This document shows, piece by piece, positions 9,351 through 17,627 of a stretch of 64,000 nt of DNA. Made by a program: the position numbers and the translations under genes. Numbering within the stretch: position 1 is the first letter of the stretch; every line of letters begins with the position of its first letter. The notes beneath the pieces were generated by a model that was not told the DNA's origin, made no database searches, and saw only the letters and a list, made by a program, of their open reading frames with translations. The DNA is from Flavobacteriales bacterium (lineage in GTDB: Bacteria; Bacteroidota; Bacteroidia; Flavobacteriales_F; PHOS-HE28): the NCBI GenBank assembly GCA_016704485.1, contig JADJAA010000002.1, positions 868,001 through 932,000 on the forward strand, read 5' to 3'.

Positions 9351-10595
9351 TCAAACAACCTCAAAGGTATGTTCAACGAAGAAGGCACCTTGGTCGTCAT
9401 CCGAAGCCCTACCGGTCCCGAAGAAATCACCGCCTTCCACATGGAAGGTACCAGCGTTGAGGAGGTAATCCGCGATCTCACCATTTGCTCTACTGAACAA
9501 TGTGAACGCGTAATTCCCCTTGCGCAACGGGCATTTGGGAATGCGAATGGACACATACCCGTTCCGATTCGTTGTGCTTAGTTCCATGCCCGCAACGTCA
9601 TTGCTCATGTGTGTGATCCGTTGACCATACTGATCGTCGATACCCACGGCTACATGCAGGTCTCGGATCGGAACAGGAGCTTCGTAACTGAACTGAAGCA
9701 CGACCGAAGAGCCGGATTGCGCGGCAGCGATCGGTTCATTGCGGTCATTGGTCAACATGAATTCCTTGAAGCGGATCGCACCGTTGCCTTGCCGGTCTTT
9801 TCTTGCACCAAGATCCACTCGAGCGGTTGCGGCTGCATCGCTCAAATACCGAGAGATCACTTGGTCAGTCGGCCCCTGTTGAACCAGTTGACCTTGCTTG
9901 AGGTAGATCGCCGTGGTACACAAATTCTGGATCGCAGCCATGTTATGGGACACGAAGAGAATGGTGCGGCCACCTTCAGAAACCTCTTTCATCTTGCCCA
10001 AGCATTTGCGTTGGAATTCGGCATCGCCAACGGCCAGTACTTCATCCACCACCAGGATCTCCGGTTCCAGGTGCGCTGCCACGGCAAAAGCCAGTCGCAC
10101 ATACATACCGCTGCTGTATCGTTTGACAGGCGTATCCAGGAATTTCTCCACTTCAGCGAATGCCACGATCTCATCGAACTTGGCATTGATCTCTGCGCGG
10201 GACATGCCGAGAATGGCACCGTTGAGGTAGATGTTCTCCCGACCGCTCAATTCCGGATGAAAACCGGTTCCCACTTCCAACAAGGAAGATAACCGACCAC
10301 CGATCTTGATGTTCCCGGTAGTTGGGGAAACAATACGGCTGAGGATCTTGAGCAGGGTGCTTTTACCAGCACCGTTCCGACCAATAATACCTAATCTATC
10401 ACCTTCGTTCACATTGAACGAAAGGTCCTTCAGCGCCCAGAATTCGCTTTTGGTAGCTGGGCTTGATCCACTCTTGAACAGGCCGCGCGCTTTATTGGAA
10501 AGCACATCGCGCAGTGCGGTATAGCGTTCTTGTTGCTTGTGGTGCAAGGTGAATTTCTTGCCCAGGTCCGTGACCTCTATGATGGTTCCTGCCAT
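9351..10595 (-). CDS. ABC transporter ATP-binding protein for polysaccharide export (Wzt type)
   Basis: This 414-residue ATPase starts at MAGTIIEVTDLGKKFTLHHK. The open frame extends 58 codons further upstream, but that stretch lies inside the permease gene and does not resemble the family. Walker A is GRNGAGKST at 72-80, the signature is SSGM at about 161-164, and Walker B is ILVVDEVLAVGD at 180-191. Residues from about 285 onward form the extra beta-sandwich of Wzt C-terminal domains, which recognise the finished glycan before export. The start lies 2 bp after the permease stop. Together with the permease it should export an undecaprenyl-linked O-antigen-like chain across the inner membrane. 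Confidence 0.92.
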   Translation of the reverse strand: MAGTIIEVTDLGKKFTLHHKQQERYTALRDVLSNKARGLFKSGSSPATKSEFWALKDLSFNVNEGDRLGIIGRNGAGKSTLLKILSRIVSPTTGNIKIGGRLSSLLEVGTGFHPELSGRENIYLNGAILGMSRAEINAKFDEIVAFAEVEKFLDTPVKRYSSGMYVRLAFAVAAHLEPEILVVDEVLAVGDAEFQRKCLGKMKEVSEGGRTILFVSHNMAAIQNLCTTAIYLKQGQLVQQGPTDQVISRYLSDAAATARVDLGARKDRQGNGAIRFKEFMLTNDRNEPIAAAQSGSSVVLQFSYEAPVPIRDLHVAVGIDDQYGQRITHMSNDVAGMELSTTNRNGYVSIRIPKCPLRKGNYAFTLFSRANGEIADYLLNAGTFHVEGGDFFGTGRASDDDQGAFFVEHTFEVV

Positions 10596-10597
10596 GT

Positions 10598-11440
10598 TCA
10601 GATCACGTCCGCAAACCCTTTTTCCGTGCGGCGGAAATACCATACACCCAATACCACCATGATCAAGCTGACCGCAGTGCTGATAATAAAGCCTGGCCAA
10701 TTGATGACCATGCTGCCACCGAATAGTGAATACCGGAACCCATCGATCACCGCGACCATTGGGTTGCAAGCGTAAAGGGTTTTAATGGCCGCTGGAATGT
10801 TCGGATTGCCATAGATATCGGAACTGGAGAAAGCCACTGGCGTTATGTATAAGCCGAATTGGATGATCACAGGAACCACGTAGCGGAAGTCGCGGTATTT
10901 AACATTGAGCGCTGCAATGAATAGTCCAGCGCCAAGTGCACCGACCAACGCGAGCAGCAGGAAAACGGGTAGGAATACGATCTCCCAACCGGGCATGTAG
11001 GCATACAACGCCATGAGCACAAGCAGGATCACGAATGCAACGAACAGGTCGATGAGGCTCACCAATATGGTACTAAGCGGTAAGATAAGCCGCGGGAAAT
11101 ACACTTTAGTAAGCAGGTTGGAATTGGCGATCAACGAGTTCGCTGATTCACCAAAGGCCGAAGCAAAGAACTGCCAAGGCAACGTAGCAGCAGCGACCAT
11201 AAGGATACGGGGTACGCCTTCCGGCACATTACTGCCGAACAACCAACCAATGGCATACATAGCCCCCAACGTGATCAGCGGCCGAAGCAACACCCAGAGA
11301 ATGCCGATGGTCGTCTGTTTGTAACGCACCATCACGTCCCGCCATGCAAGGAAGAGAAGCAATCCTCGGTATTGCCAGATATCACGCCAATAATACTGGC
11401 TATCCGAACCGGGTTCGATCTGTACGTAAACGCGCTCCAT
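10598..11440 (-). CDS. ABC transporter permease for polysaccharide export (Wzm/ABC-2 type)
   Basis: This 280-residue membrane protein has about six helices. 'LAWRDVMVRYKQTTIGILW' followed by 'LLRPLITLGAMYAI' is the conserved N-terminal region of the TagG/KpsM/Wzm permeases. A GTG two codons upstream is an alternative start; the ATG at MERVYVQIEP is preferred. The C-terminal helices end in 'GVWYFRRTEKGFADVI', also typical. It is the first gene of this minus-strand group, with 240 bp of non-coding DNA before it and the ATPase gene 2 bp behind it. Confidence 0.92.
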   Translation of the reverse strand: MERVYVQIEPGSDSQYYWRDIWQYRGLLLFLAWRDVMVRYKQTTIGILWVLLRPLITLGAMYAIGWLFGSNVPEGVPRILMVAAATLPWQFFASAFGESANSLIANSNLLTKVYFPRLILPLSTILVSLIDLFVAFVILLVLMALYAYMPGWEIVFLPVFLLLALVGALGAGLFIAALNVKYRDFRYVVPVIIQFGLYITPVAFSSSDIYGNPNIPAAIKTLYACNPMVAVIDGFRYSLFGGSMVINWPGFIISTAVSLIMVVLGVWYFRRTEKGFADVI

Positions 11441-11556
11441 GGTCACTGCGTTCGTTCAACCTTACCGGTGCCAACAGCATGAATACGGCCATATAATGAC
11501 CTGTGCATATACGTGTAGGTGGTTAGTGGAATAAGCGCTTTCATTCGGGTTCCGGC

Positions 11557-11564
11557 CAAATGTA
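11557..11564 (-). promoter_or_regulatory. Candidate Bacteroidota -7 promoter element for the exporter operon
   Basis: On the minus strand this reads TACATTTG, an exact match to the Bacteroidota consensus TAnnTTTG. It sits in the only sizeable non-coding gap of the glycan locus, about 115 bp upstream of the permease start. No convincing -33 TTG was found at the usual distance, so the call rests on the -7 motif and position only. Confidence 0.35.
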
Positions 11565-11686
11565 GGCAGGCTGGACGGATGAACGTTTTCTACGTCGACC
11601 GCGCGTTAGCTGGTGTGCCGACATCTTTCTTACTATTCCACCATACGTGGATGAGCAAAAGGAATTGCACTCCTCACTGTCCTTGT

Positions 11687-12784
11687 TCAGGTTTTACGGC
11701 GAACTGCTGCGTGCAGCACACCGAGCATTCGATCCACGGATGCGTTCCAACCATAATCCTGCTCTACAAATAAACGACCGGCCTTCCCCATGCGGCCACG
11801 AAGATCCTCTGAAGCCAACAGTTCGGCAATTCGTAGAGCGGCACTGGCGGGGTCATTTGCAGGGACCAGATATCCGGTGGAAGCATCAACTACAACTTCG
11901 GGTAGCCCGCCAACGTTACTTACAACCACAGGAAGTTCACTAGCCGAAGCCTCAATAACGGCTACACCGAAACTCTCCTGTCGACTCAACGCCACGTACA
12001 CATCCAACTTTGCTAGTTCATCCGGGACTTTGTCATGTGCTACACGCGGAACGAAGGTGACCCGATCCGTTAAACCCTTTTTTTGCACCAGCGCGCGAAG
12101 CTCCTCTTCCTGCGGTCCAGAACCCACCAACCGTAGAATGGGCAATGGTTCCATGTCCTTGCTGAGCAATGAAAATGCTTCTATCAAAAGATCTATTCCG
12201 TATGTATCGGCAAGCGACTTCACCGTTCCAACGACCAGTGCTTTTCGCTCTGTGGCCTGCTCCGGTTTCGGTCTGAAAACAGCTGTATCCACGCCGAATG
12301 GAACAACGTCGATCTCTGCAATGGCAGGACAAACTTCTCTAACCCTTGCTGCCATTGCCTTACTGGTTGAAACCACCCTATCGGCCCGTTTCAAATTATC
12401 GCGCAGCAAGCGCAGTTGCACCGGTCCTTCCTCCGGAAATTGATACACATCGCTCCCCCAGACATTCAGGACCAACGGTGTTTTACCTACCCAACGGGCC
12501 AACGTGCCGTATCCGGAAGCGTAATGTGCATTGACCACATCCGGCTGCAATTCGAGCACTAATCGTTTTAGCCGTGGACCGTTCAGGATATAACCAAGGC
12601 CTTTAACGTGCGGGAACCGATGCACTGTGACCTCCGGCAAAAGCGGATCCACGGGATCATGCTGCGTAACCAGATGCACCACAACGCCTTTGGCTGCCAT
12701 AGCATTTGCCCACCGGATGGTATGCACTGAACTGGCCCCGGAAAGCATGAGCACTGTAAGTCTGGAGTTGTCCCGGGTCGACAT
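11687..12784 (-). CDS. GT4 glycosyltransferase
   Basis: This 365-residue GT-B enzyme starts 'LTVLMLSGASSVHTIRWAN' and has the N-terminal donor-cleft region 'VVNAHYASGYGTLARW'. The C-terminal part has 'LVVGTVKSLADTYGIDLLI', 'VYVALSRQESFGVAVIEASA' with the conserved E-x7-E pair, and 'LPVVVSNVGGLPEVV'. The layout matches WaaG/PimB-like GT4 enzymes that add sugars to lipid or glycan acceptors. The gene lies 23 bp downstream of the GT2 gene with which it forms a two-gene unit. This pair is separated from the exporter operon by 240 bp. Confidence 0.9.
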   Translation of the reverse strand: MSTRDNSRLTVLMLSGASSVHTIRWANAMAAKGVVVHLVTQHDPVDPLLPEVTVHRFPHVKGLGYILNGPRLKRLVLELQPDVVNAHYASGYGTLARWVGKTPLVLNVWGSDVYQFPEEGPVQLRLLRDNLKRADRVVSTSKAMAARVREVCPAIAEIDVVPFGVDTAVFRPKPEQATERKALVVGTVKSLADTYGIDLLIEAFSLLSKDMEPLPILRLVGSGPQEEELRALVQKKGLTDRVTFVPRVAHDKVPDELAKLDVYVALSRQESFGVAVIEASASELPVVVSNVGGLPEVVVDASTGYLVPANDPASAALRIAELLASEDLRGRMGKAGRLFVEQDYGWNASVDRMLGVLHAAVRRKT

Positions 12785-12807
12785 GTGTCAGCGAAGTTCG
12801 CGTGCGT

Positions 12808-13839
12808 TCAACGGTTCGTGCGTATGGTTGATGGATCCAATTTCCTACGGAACAGCAAGAACTTAAAAATGCCTTGCCAATAGCCAACTCCATAGGCAAC
12901 GTGCACGGTAAAAAACGCGATCACCATCCACACATATGCTCCAAGTCGATCTCCCCTCCATGCGATCCGAATGGAAGTCAACTTCAACACACTGAAATAA
13001 ACAACAATAAGACCTACCCAGAACCAAATGAGCTGGACATTCACGAATGCCAAGAACGGCAGTAGGACCAGCGCTGCAACAAATAATGGTGGCACGAATT
13101 GTCGGAATGTTGCAGGGGCCCCGAGCTTCAGGTTCACCAAAGGTTTGAACAAGCCATATTCGCGGTACATGCGCCACAATTTCGCGATCGTATCCCTCGT
13201 GTAGTACTTGATATGTATTTGCGGAAGAAGAAAGATGGTACCGCCATGCTTGATGATCCGGCCATTGTGTTCATCATCTTGATTCCGGAACAACTCCTCA
13301 TCGAAAAAGCCGATCCGATCGAACAATTCACGCCTGAAACATCCGTAAGGCACGGTATCCACCTCGCGCTCTGCATCTGTTCCCGTCCGGAAATGAGCAT
13401 TCCCCACGCCTAGACTGCTGCTTAGCACTTGTGCGATGGCCCACGCCTTATTCGAATCGTTTGCGGGCAACGTGTCCCAGACACCACCAACGTTTTCGGC
13501 ATTCAACCGTTCCAGAGCATCGATCAGTGTTGTGACATAATTATTCGGATACCGCGAATGTGCATCCAACCGAACGATATACTTCCCCTTGGATCCTCGA
13601 ATAGCAGCATTCAGGCCATGGGGCACCACTCCTGCTGGGTTCTCGATCAGATGAACTTCGGCATGTGACTTACTTAAGGCGAGCACTTTTGCATGCGTAT
13701 CGTCGGTACTTGGTCCTACGGCTACAAGCACTTCGAGCTCGAACTCACCACGCTCTTGCGCCAATGCATCATGAATTGCAAGTTCAATGAACGGCCCTTC
13801 GTTCCGGCATGGCATAATGATGCTTACCACCGGTTTCAT
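12808..13839 (-). CDS. GT2 glycosyltransferase with C-terminal membrane helices
   Basis: The product has 343 residues. 'VSIIMPCRNEGPFIELAI' and 'VLVAVGPSTDDT' open the GT2 domain, and 'KYIVRLDAHSRYPNNYV' contains the DxH variant of the metal motif seen in ExoA/succinoglycan-type enzymes. 'FRNQDDEHNGRIIKHGG' is the acceptor-side acidic motif. The last 100 residues contain three or four hydrophobic helices, as in ExoA-like proteins that work at the membrane with lipid-linked intermediates. It is the promoter-proximal gene of the glycan locus and faces the divergent nfeD-like gene. Confidence 0.88.
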   Translation of the reverse strand: MKPVVSIIMPCRNEGPFIELAIHDALAQERGEFELEVLVAVGPSTDDTHAKVLALSKSHAEVHLIENPAGVVPHGLNAAIRGSKGKYIVRLDAHSRYPNNYVTTLIDALERLNAENVGGVWDTLPANDSNKAWAIAQVLSSSLGVGNAHFRTGTDAEREVDTVPYGCFRRELFDRIGFFDEELFRNQDDEHNGRIIKHGGTIFLLPQIHIKYYTRDTIAKLWRMYREYGLFKPLVNLKLGAPATFRQFVPPLFVAALVLLPFLAFVNVQLIWFWVGLIVVYFSVLKLTSIRIAWRGDRLGAYVWMVIAFFTVHVAYGVGYWQGIFKFLLFRRKLDPSTIRTNR

Positions 13840-14054
13840 CGCAATTCAGAAAAAAGAGCTATTCCTATCATTTACCTAGCAAGCGACGAAAGTACCCTAT
13901 TGCAGCAATACCCAAAATCCCGTGCGACATTGGTCCACACTCGGTAACGACCTATGCGCAGGCTACGGGGGCATCCGCCCTTCAAGCGGGGAAACCGTTC
14001 GTACGAGCTACCGTGATACGATAATTCATTAGCCCGTACCTTCACCAACGAACA

Positions 14055-14510
14055 ATGGAACACATGGATTTTTTTCAATGGCACTGGTGGGCAGGAATAG
14101 CCATCTTAATGGTTATCGCGGAGATCTTCGTTCCCGGCTTCTTTTTGGTATGCTTGGGCATTGGTTGTGTTGGCGCTAGTGCCGTAGCGGCCTTGGGCTT
14201 TGGACCGGCCACACAATTGATCACCTTCTCTGCTCTATCATTGGTGGCCTTTTTCACTATTCGCCCGATCCTAATGAAGCGCATGTGGAAAGATAATGGC
14301 GTGCGCACGAACGTGGATGCGCTGATCGGCCAGCGCGGTCGCGTAACGGAAGATTTCCAACCGGGACTTCGTCTTGGTCGCGTGAATGTTGGTGGCGATG
14401 ATTGGCGCGCAGAGTGTACAACTGACAAAGCATTGCACTTGGGTGATCTTGTATCCGTTGTGCGTGTAGAAAGCAACACCCTAATTGTAGAACCCCTTAC
14501 CTCAAATTGA
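14055..14510 (+). CDS. NfeD family membrane protein
   Basis: The product has 151 residues. The N-terminal half has membrane helices (WWAGIAILMVIAEIFVPGF and the following two). The C-terminal half is a small OB-fold beta domain beginning 'NVDALIGQRGRVTEDFQPG' and ending 'DLVSVVRVESNTLIVEPL'. This is the short NfeD form, which lacks the serine protease domain. Such proteins pair with stomatin/SPFH proteins; here the partner gene begins 3 bp after the stop. The pair is thought to act in membrane microdomain quality control. An ATG three codons in (MDFFQW) is an alternative start. Confidence 0.88.
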   Translation: MEHMDFFQWHWWAGIAILMVIAEIFVPGFFLVCLGIGCVGASAVAALGFGPATQLITFSALSLVAFFTIRPILMKRMWKDNGVRTNVDALIGQRGRVTEDFQPGLRLGRVNVGGDDWRAECTTDKALHLGDLVSVVRVESNTLIVEPLTSN

Positions 14511-14513
14511 ACC

Positions 14514-15512
14514 ATGGACGCTTCCCTCGTTATTCCTATTCTCATAGCCCTCTTGGTGGTCTTTGTAATTGCCAAAGGCGTACGGATCGTACAACAAAGC
14601 GAGACCATGGTGATCGAACGCCTTGGTCGTTACCACAAGACGCTAAGCGCCGGGTTCAACATTCTGATACCGATCCTGGACAAGCCACGGCCCATTACCT
14701 ACCGCTTAAGCCGCGACCTTCCTGATGGTAACCGATATGTGCAACTGATCAAGAAAGAGCGCATCGACATGCGTGAAACGGTTTATGATTTCGCGAAGCA
14801 GAATGTGATCACGAAAGACAACGTTGGTACAGAGATCAATGCCCTGCTCTACTTCCAAGTAATGGATCCGATCAAAGCGATGTACGAGATCGAGAATCTG
14901 CCGTTGGCCATTGAAAAGCTCACCCAAACAACGCTCCGTAACGTTATTGGTGAATTGGATCTGGACGAGTGCTTAACAAGTCGTGATACGATCAATGCTA
15001 AGCTGCGCAACATTCTGGATGATGCCAGTAACAAATGGGGTGTAAAGGTGAATCGTGTGGAATTGCAGGACATCAACCCACCGCGCGACATCCGCGAAGC
15101 GATGGAAAAACAGATGCGTGCTGAGCGTGACAAGCGTGCGCAGATCATTGATGCCGAAGGAACCAAGCGCGCCGTGATCCTACAGGCAGAAGGTGTACAG
15201 CAGAAGCAGATCAATGAGGCCGAAGGACAGAAACAAGCACAGATCCTGGAAGCAGAAGGTGATGCACAAGCCCGGATCCGCCGTGCCCAAGGTGAAGCTG
15301 AAGCCATTAAGCTGGTAACGCAGGCCATTGGCGGTACCAAAGCCGACCCCGCGAACTACCTCATAGCCATGCGCTACTTGGAAACCTTAGCTGAAATGAC
15401 CAGTGGCCAGAACAATAAGGTGGTCTACATCCCATACGAGGCCACCGGCGTATTAAGCAGCGTAGGCGGCATTAAGGATATGCTGGATGCTGGGAAGGTG
15501 TTGAAGGGGTAA
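14514..15512 (+). CDS. SPFH/Band 7 (stomatin/paraslipin, QmcA-like) protein
   Basis: The product has 332 residues. One N-terminal helix (LVIPILIALLVVFVIAKGV) anchors it. The SPFH domain follows: 'VQQSETMVIERLGRYHKTL', 'GFNILIPILDKPRP', 'VITKDNVGTEINALLYFQV', 'TLRNVIGELDLDECLTSRD'. A long alanine- and glutamate-rich coiled coil (about 195-265, EAEGQKQAQILEAEGDAQA) drives oligomer formation. It follows the NfeD-like gene by 3 bp, the usual arrangement of this operon, and likely forms a membrane ring with it. Confidence 0.92.
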   Translation: MDASLVIPILIALLVVFVIAKGVRIVQQSETMVIERLGRYHKTLSAGFNILIPILDKPRPITYRLSRDLPDGNRYVQLIKKERIDMRETVYDFAKQNVITKDNVGTEINALLYFQVMDPIKAMYEIENLPLAIEKLTQTTLRNVIGELDLDECLTSRDTINAKLRNILDDASNKWGVKVNRVELQDINPPRDIREAMEKQMRAERDKRAQIIDAEGTKRAVILQAEGVQQKQINEAEGQKQAQILEAEGDAQARIRRAQGEAEAIKLVTQAIGGTKADPANYLIAMRYLETLAEMTSGQNNKVVYIPYEATGVLSSVGGIKDMLDAGKVLKG

Positions 15513-15601
15513 ACGCTACGCCACGTTGCCATTTAAGTTAATTGTTCTAGGTCTTTGGCCAAAATGGAATTCGCTCCAACGAGCCGCAATTCCCACGGCG
15601 A

Positions 15602-15880
15602 ATGGCGTGCATTGCAGGTGGACATAATGCCGCGGTTGCATTCGCGTTAATCTCGGACAGAGTACATATGATAGTATCTTGCCGTGCAATGGAATTGGAT
15701 CGTGTTGAAAGGCTTCACCTTTACGCTAGTGAACTGCAGGGTCGTCCGCCAAAGCCCGGACAGACCCTACAGAGGTTTAAGGCGATAGAAGGCATGACTG
15801 CACCCGGTGATGTGAGCATTCGACAATACAACGAGAATGCAATCGCTATCGAGCGAACCATAAATACTGCCCAACAATGA
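15602..15880 (+). CDS. Hypothetical protein, 92 residues
   Basis: I do not recognise this protein. It has no signal peptide or clear membrane helix. The only support for it being real is that its TGA overlaps the ATG of the next gene as ATGA, a pattern of coupled genes, and that it is open in the same direction as its neighbours. It starts 89 bp after the stomatin-like gene. Its start is uncertain. Confidence 0.35.
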   Translation: MACIAGGHNAAVAFALISDRVHMIVSCRAMELDRVERLHLYASELQGRPPKPGQTLQRFKAIEGMTAPGDVSIRQYNENAIAIERTINTAQQ

Positions 15881-16344
15881 AGGCAATATTGATACAGGGC
15901 GCAGACAATGTGCATAAACTCGTGGAGCGTCTTTCTCGAATTGTTCAACCACAACCGCCCGTTGTATTTTTTAGCGGATTTCTGGGTAAAGGCGGTATTG
16001 CTGGCAATGTTGATGTAATGAATCAGCGGTTCTCCATAGTGAATCTGGATCCTCCGCTTCCGGAGTACGTGATTTTCTCTGGAGAGGTCGCTTCGAACAA
16101 AGAATCACTGACCATTGTCGTTAAGGTGAACCCCATGTATTCAGTTGTTGTTCGAATTTTATGCCTTCTGGGCATCGTTCTTTCCATATCTGCATTAGTC
16201 TTTCGTCATTCGTATAAACTCGACTTTCCTTGGATAGTTGACGGAAGCGGATTCCTCTTCGCGCTTGTTGTATTTTCGGTCAATTGGATGAACGCGAGAG
16301 TATCGTATCGCTTGTTTCGAACGAAAGTCCTGCGTATTATCTAG
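15877..16344 (+). CDS. Hypothetical membrane protein, 155 residues
   Basis: This product is not recognised. The N-terminal 90 residues look soluble. They are followed by two hydrophobic helices (VVVRILCLLGIVLSISALVF and GSGFLFALVVFSVNW) and a basic tail (RVSYRLFRTKVLRII). It may be a small inner-membrane protein with a cytoplasmic sensor-like N-terminus. It is coupled by ATGA to the 92-residue gene upstream. The IS110 element begins about 25 bp after its stop, so any further operon genes may have been displaced. Confidence 0.5.
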   Translation: MKAILIQGADNVHKLVERLSRIVQPQPPVVFFSGFLGKGGIAGNVDVMNQRFSIVNLDPPLPEYVIFSGEVASNKESLTIVVKVNPMYSVVVRILCLLGIVLSISALVFRHSYKLDFPWIVDGSGFLFALVVFSVNWMNARVSYRLFRTKVLRII

Positions 16345-16381
16345 GAGCCAAACCCTAAACCCACGCAGGCTCTAGTATTGC

Positions 16382-16576
16382 ATCGTCACTAAGGAACTAT
16401 TTTCTTAGATGTCGATAGATCACTGAAGAGAACTGAGCCAAGCCAGGGGTGAACCAACTCCGCAGCTAGGGTTAAAGCCCTAAGAGACTTATGGGTACCT
16501 CTGGCTTTCTCAGGTCTAAGGCTCGGATAGAATGCTAGGCGTAAGGGCCTATTAGAGTCATGGAGCATCGGACCTG
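16382..16576 (+). ncRNA. Candidate IS110 bridge RNA (5' stem-loop plus two guide-loop hairpins)
   Basis: Three consecutive foldable hairpins lie upstream of the transposase. Hairpin 1 is ATCG/CGAT plus CTAAG/CTTAG (16382-16416). Hairpin 2 is an 11-bp outer stem 16440-16450 with 16497-16507, an internal loop of 16 and 14 nt, and an inner hairpin TAGGGT/GCCCTA at 16467-16482. Hairpin 3 is CAGGTC/GACCTG (16511-16516 with 16571-16576), internal loops of 19 nt each, and inner hairpin TAGGC/GCCTA (16536-16551). A 5' stem-loop followed by two stem-loops with opened internal loops is the architecture described for IS110-group bridge RNAs, which guide target and donor recognition. About 195 nt agrees in size. 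Pairing was done by eye. Confidence 0.65.
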
Positions 16577-16625
16577 TCGCTCAGCCTCAACAGCGATCAT
16601 TTGTTGAACCTCAAAGTAAACGAAA

Positions 16626-17627
16626 ATGAAGCATTGGATCGGTATCGATGTGAGCAGTGCAACCTTGGATTTCGCATTGCTCGATGAACACGGTGTTCAC
16701 TTGGAGAGCTTGCAAGTAAGCAATGGTCGTACAGCCGTAATGACGCTAATGAACAGCTGGAAGAAACGATACGGAGTTGACACCGGGGAATGCCTAGTGT
16801 GTTTGGAACCTACCGGGCACTATACGTTGATGTTGCTTAATCTGATCGTGGAGCAGCACTGGCATGCTTGGTTGGCGCACCCGCTCGATATACAAAAGAG
16901 CATGGGCATCAAGCGTGTGAAGAACGACAAAGTGGACGCTTTGCGGATCGCGCAATACGCACGCACATTTCGAGAGAAAACACGTTTGTTCACAGCACAG
17001 AACCTCAAGCTCGATAAACTCAAGCACCTGCTCACACGTAGGCAACACTTGGTTCGCGTCAGAGCCATGTACAAGAAGCATCTCTCGGACCTGAACCGCT
17101 ACATGGACAAGGACATTAAAAAGGCGTTCGACCAACTTGACAAGCGTTTGATCGTTGCTTCGGATCGTGCCGTGATACGCGTAGAGCAACTGATCATGGC
17201 ACAGATCAAAGCCGATGATATAACCAGTGAACAATACAACCTGTTGCTCACGATCCCCGGCGTAGGCCCACAATTAGCGAGCTATTTGATCGCGCTCACC
17301 GATGGCTTCCATCGATTTACGAACCCACGCGAACTGGCATGTCATGCTGGTGTAGCTCCATTTGAGCGTAGTTCTGGTAGCAGTATTCGCGGACGAACGC
17401 AAGTATCACATCAAGCCAACAAGATCCTTAAGACCATGCTCCACATGGCTGCACTTGCCAACGTGCAACGCGAAGGAGAATTAAAGGTCTACTTCCAACG
17501 CAAAGTATCTGAAGGCAAGAAGCCGATATTGGTTGTCAATGCGGTCCGTAATAAGATCATCCATTGTGTTTGCGCCGTGATCCGCAACAACCGGCCCTAT
17601 GAGCAGCGGCAATTAGTGCAGAATTGA
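16626..17627 (+). CDS. IS110-family transposase (DEDD recombinase)
   Basis: The 333-residue product is full length for the family. The N-terminal RuvC-like domain shows the acidic set D8 (WIGIDVSS), E61 (VCLEPTGHY), D101 and D104 (KNDKVDALRIA). A coiled-coil middle follows. The C-terminal Transposase_20 domain has 'LLTIPGVGPQLASYLIA' and 'ELACHAGVAPFERSSGSS', whose serine cluster at 249-253 includes the expected nucleophile. These enzymes recombine through a circular intermediate directed by a bridge RNA. All key residues are present, so the enzyme is probably active. Confidence 0.92.
   Translation: MKHWIGIDVSSATLDFALLDEHGVHLESLQVSNGRTAVMTLMNSWKKRYGVDTGECLVCLEPTGHYTLMLLNLIVEQHWHAWLAHPLDIQKSMGIKRVKNDKVDALRIAQYARTFREKTRLFTAQNLKLDKLKHLLTRRQHLVRVRAMYKKHLSDLNRYMDKDIKKAFDQLDKRLIVASDRAVIRVEQLIMAQIKADDITSEQYNLLLTIPGVGPQLASYLIALTDGFHRFTNPRELACHAGVAPFERSSGSSIRGRTQVSHQANKILKTMLHMAALANVQREGELKVYFQRKVSEGKKPILVVNAVRNKIIHCVCAVIRNNRPYEQRQLVQN

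Noticed and set aside
11447..11686. Gap between the two glycan operons examined for a further gene or RNA
   Set aside because: Only the TACATTTG motif stands out; no hairpin, repeat or coding signal.
475..12443. Many plus-strand open frames of 60-230 codons opposite the glycan genes
   Set aside because: The minus-strand frames carry clear family motifs; the plus-strand frames are shadows without recognisable features.
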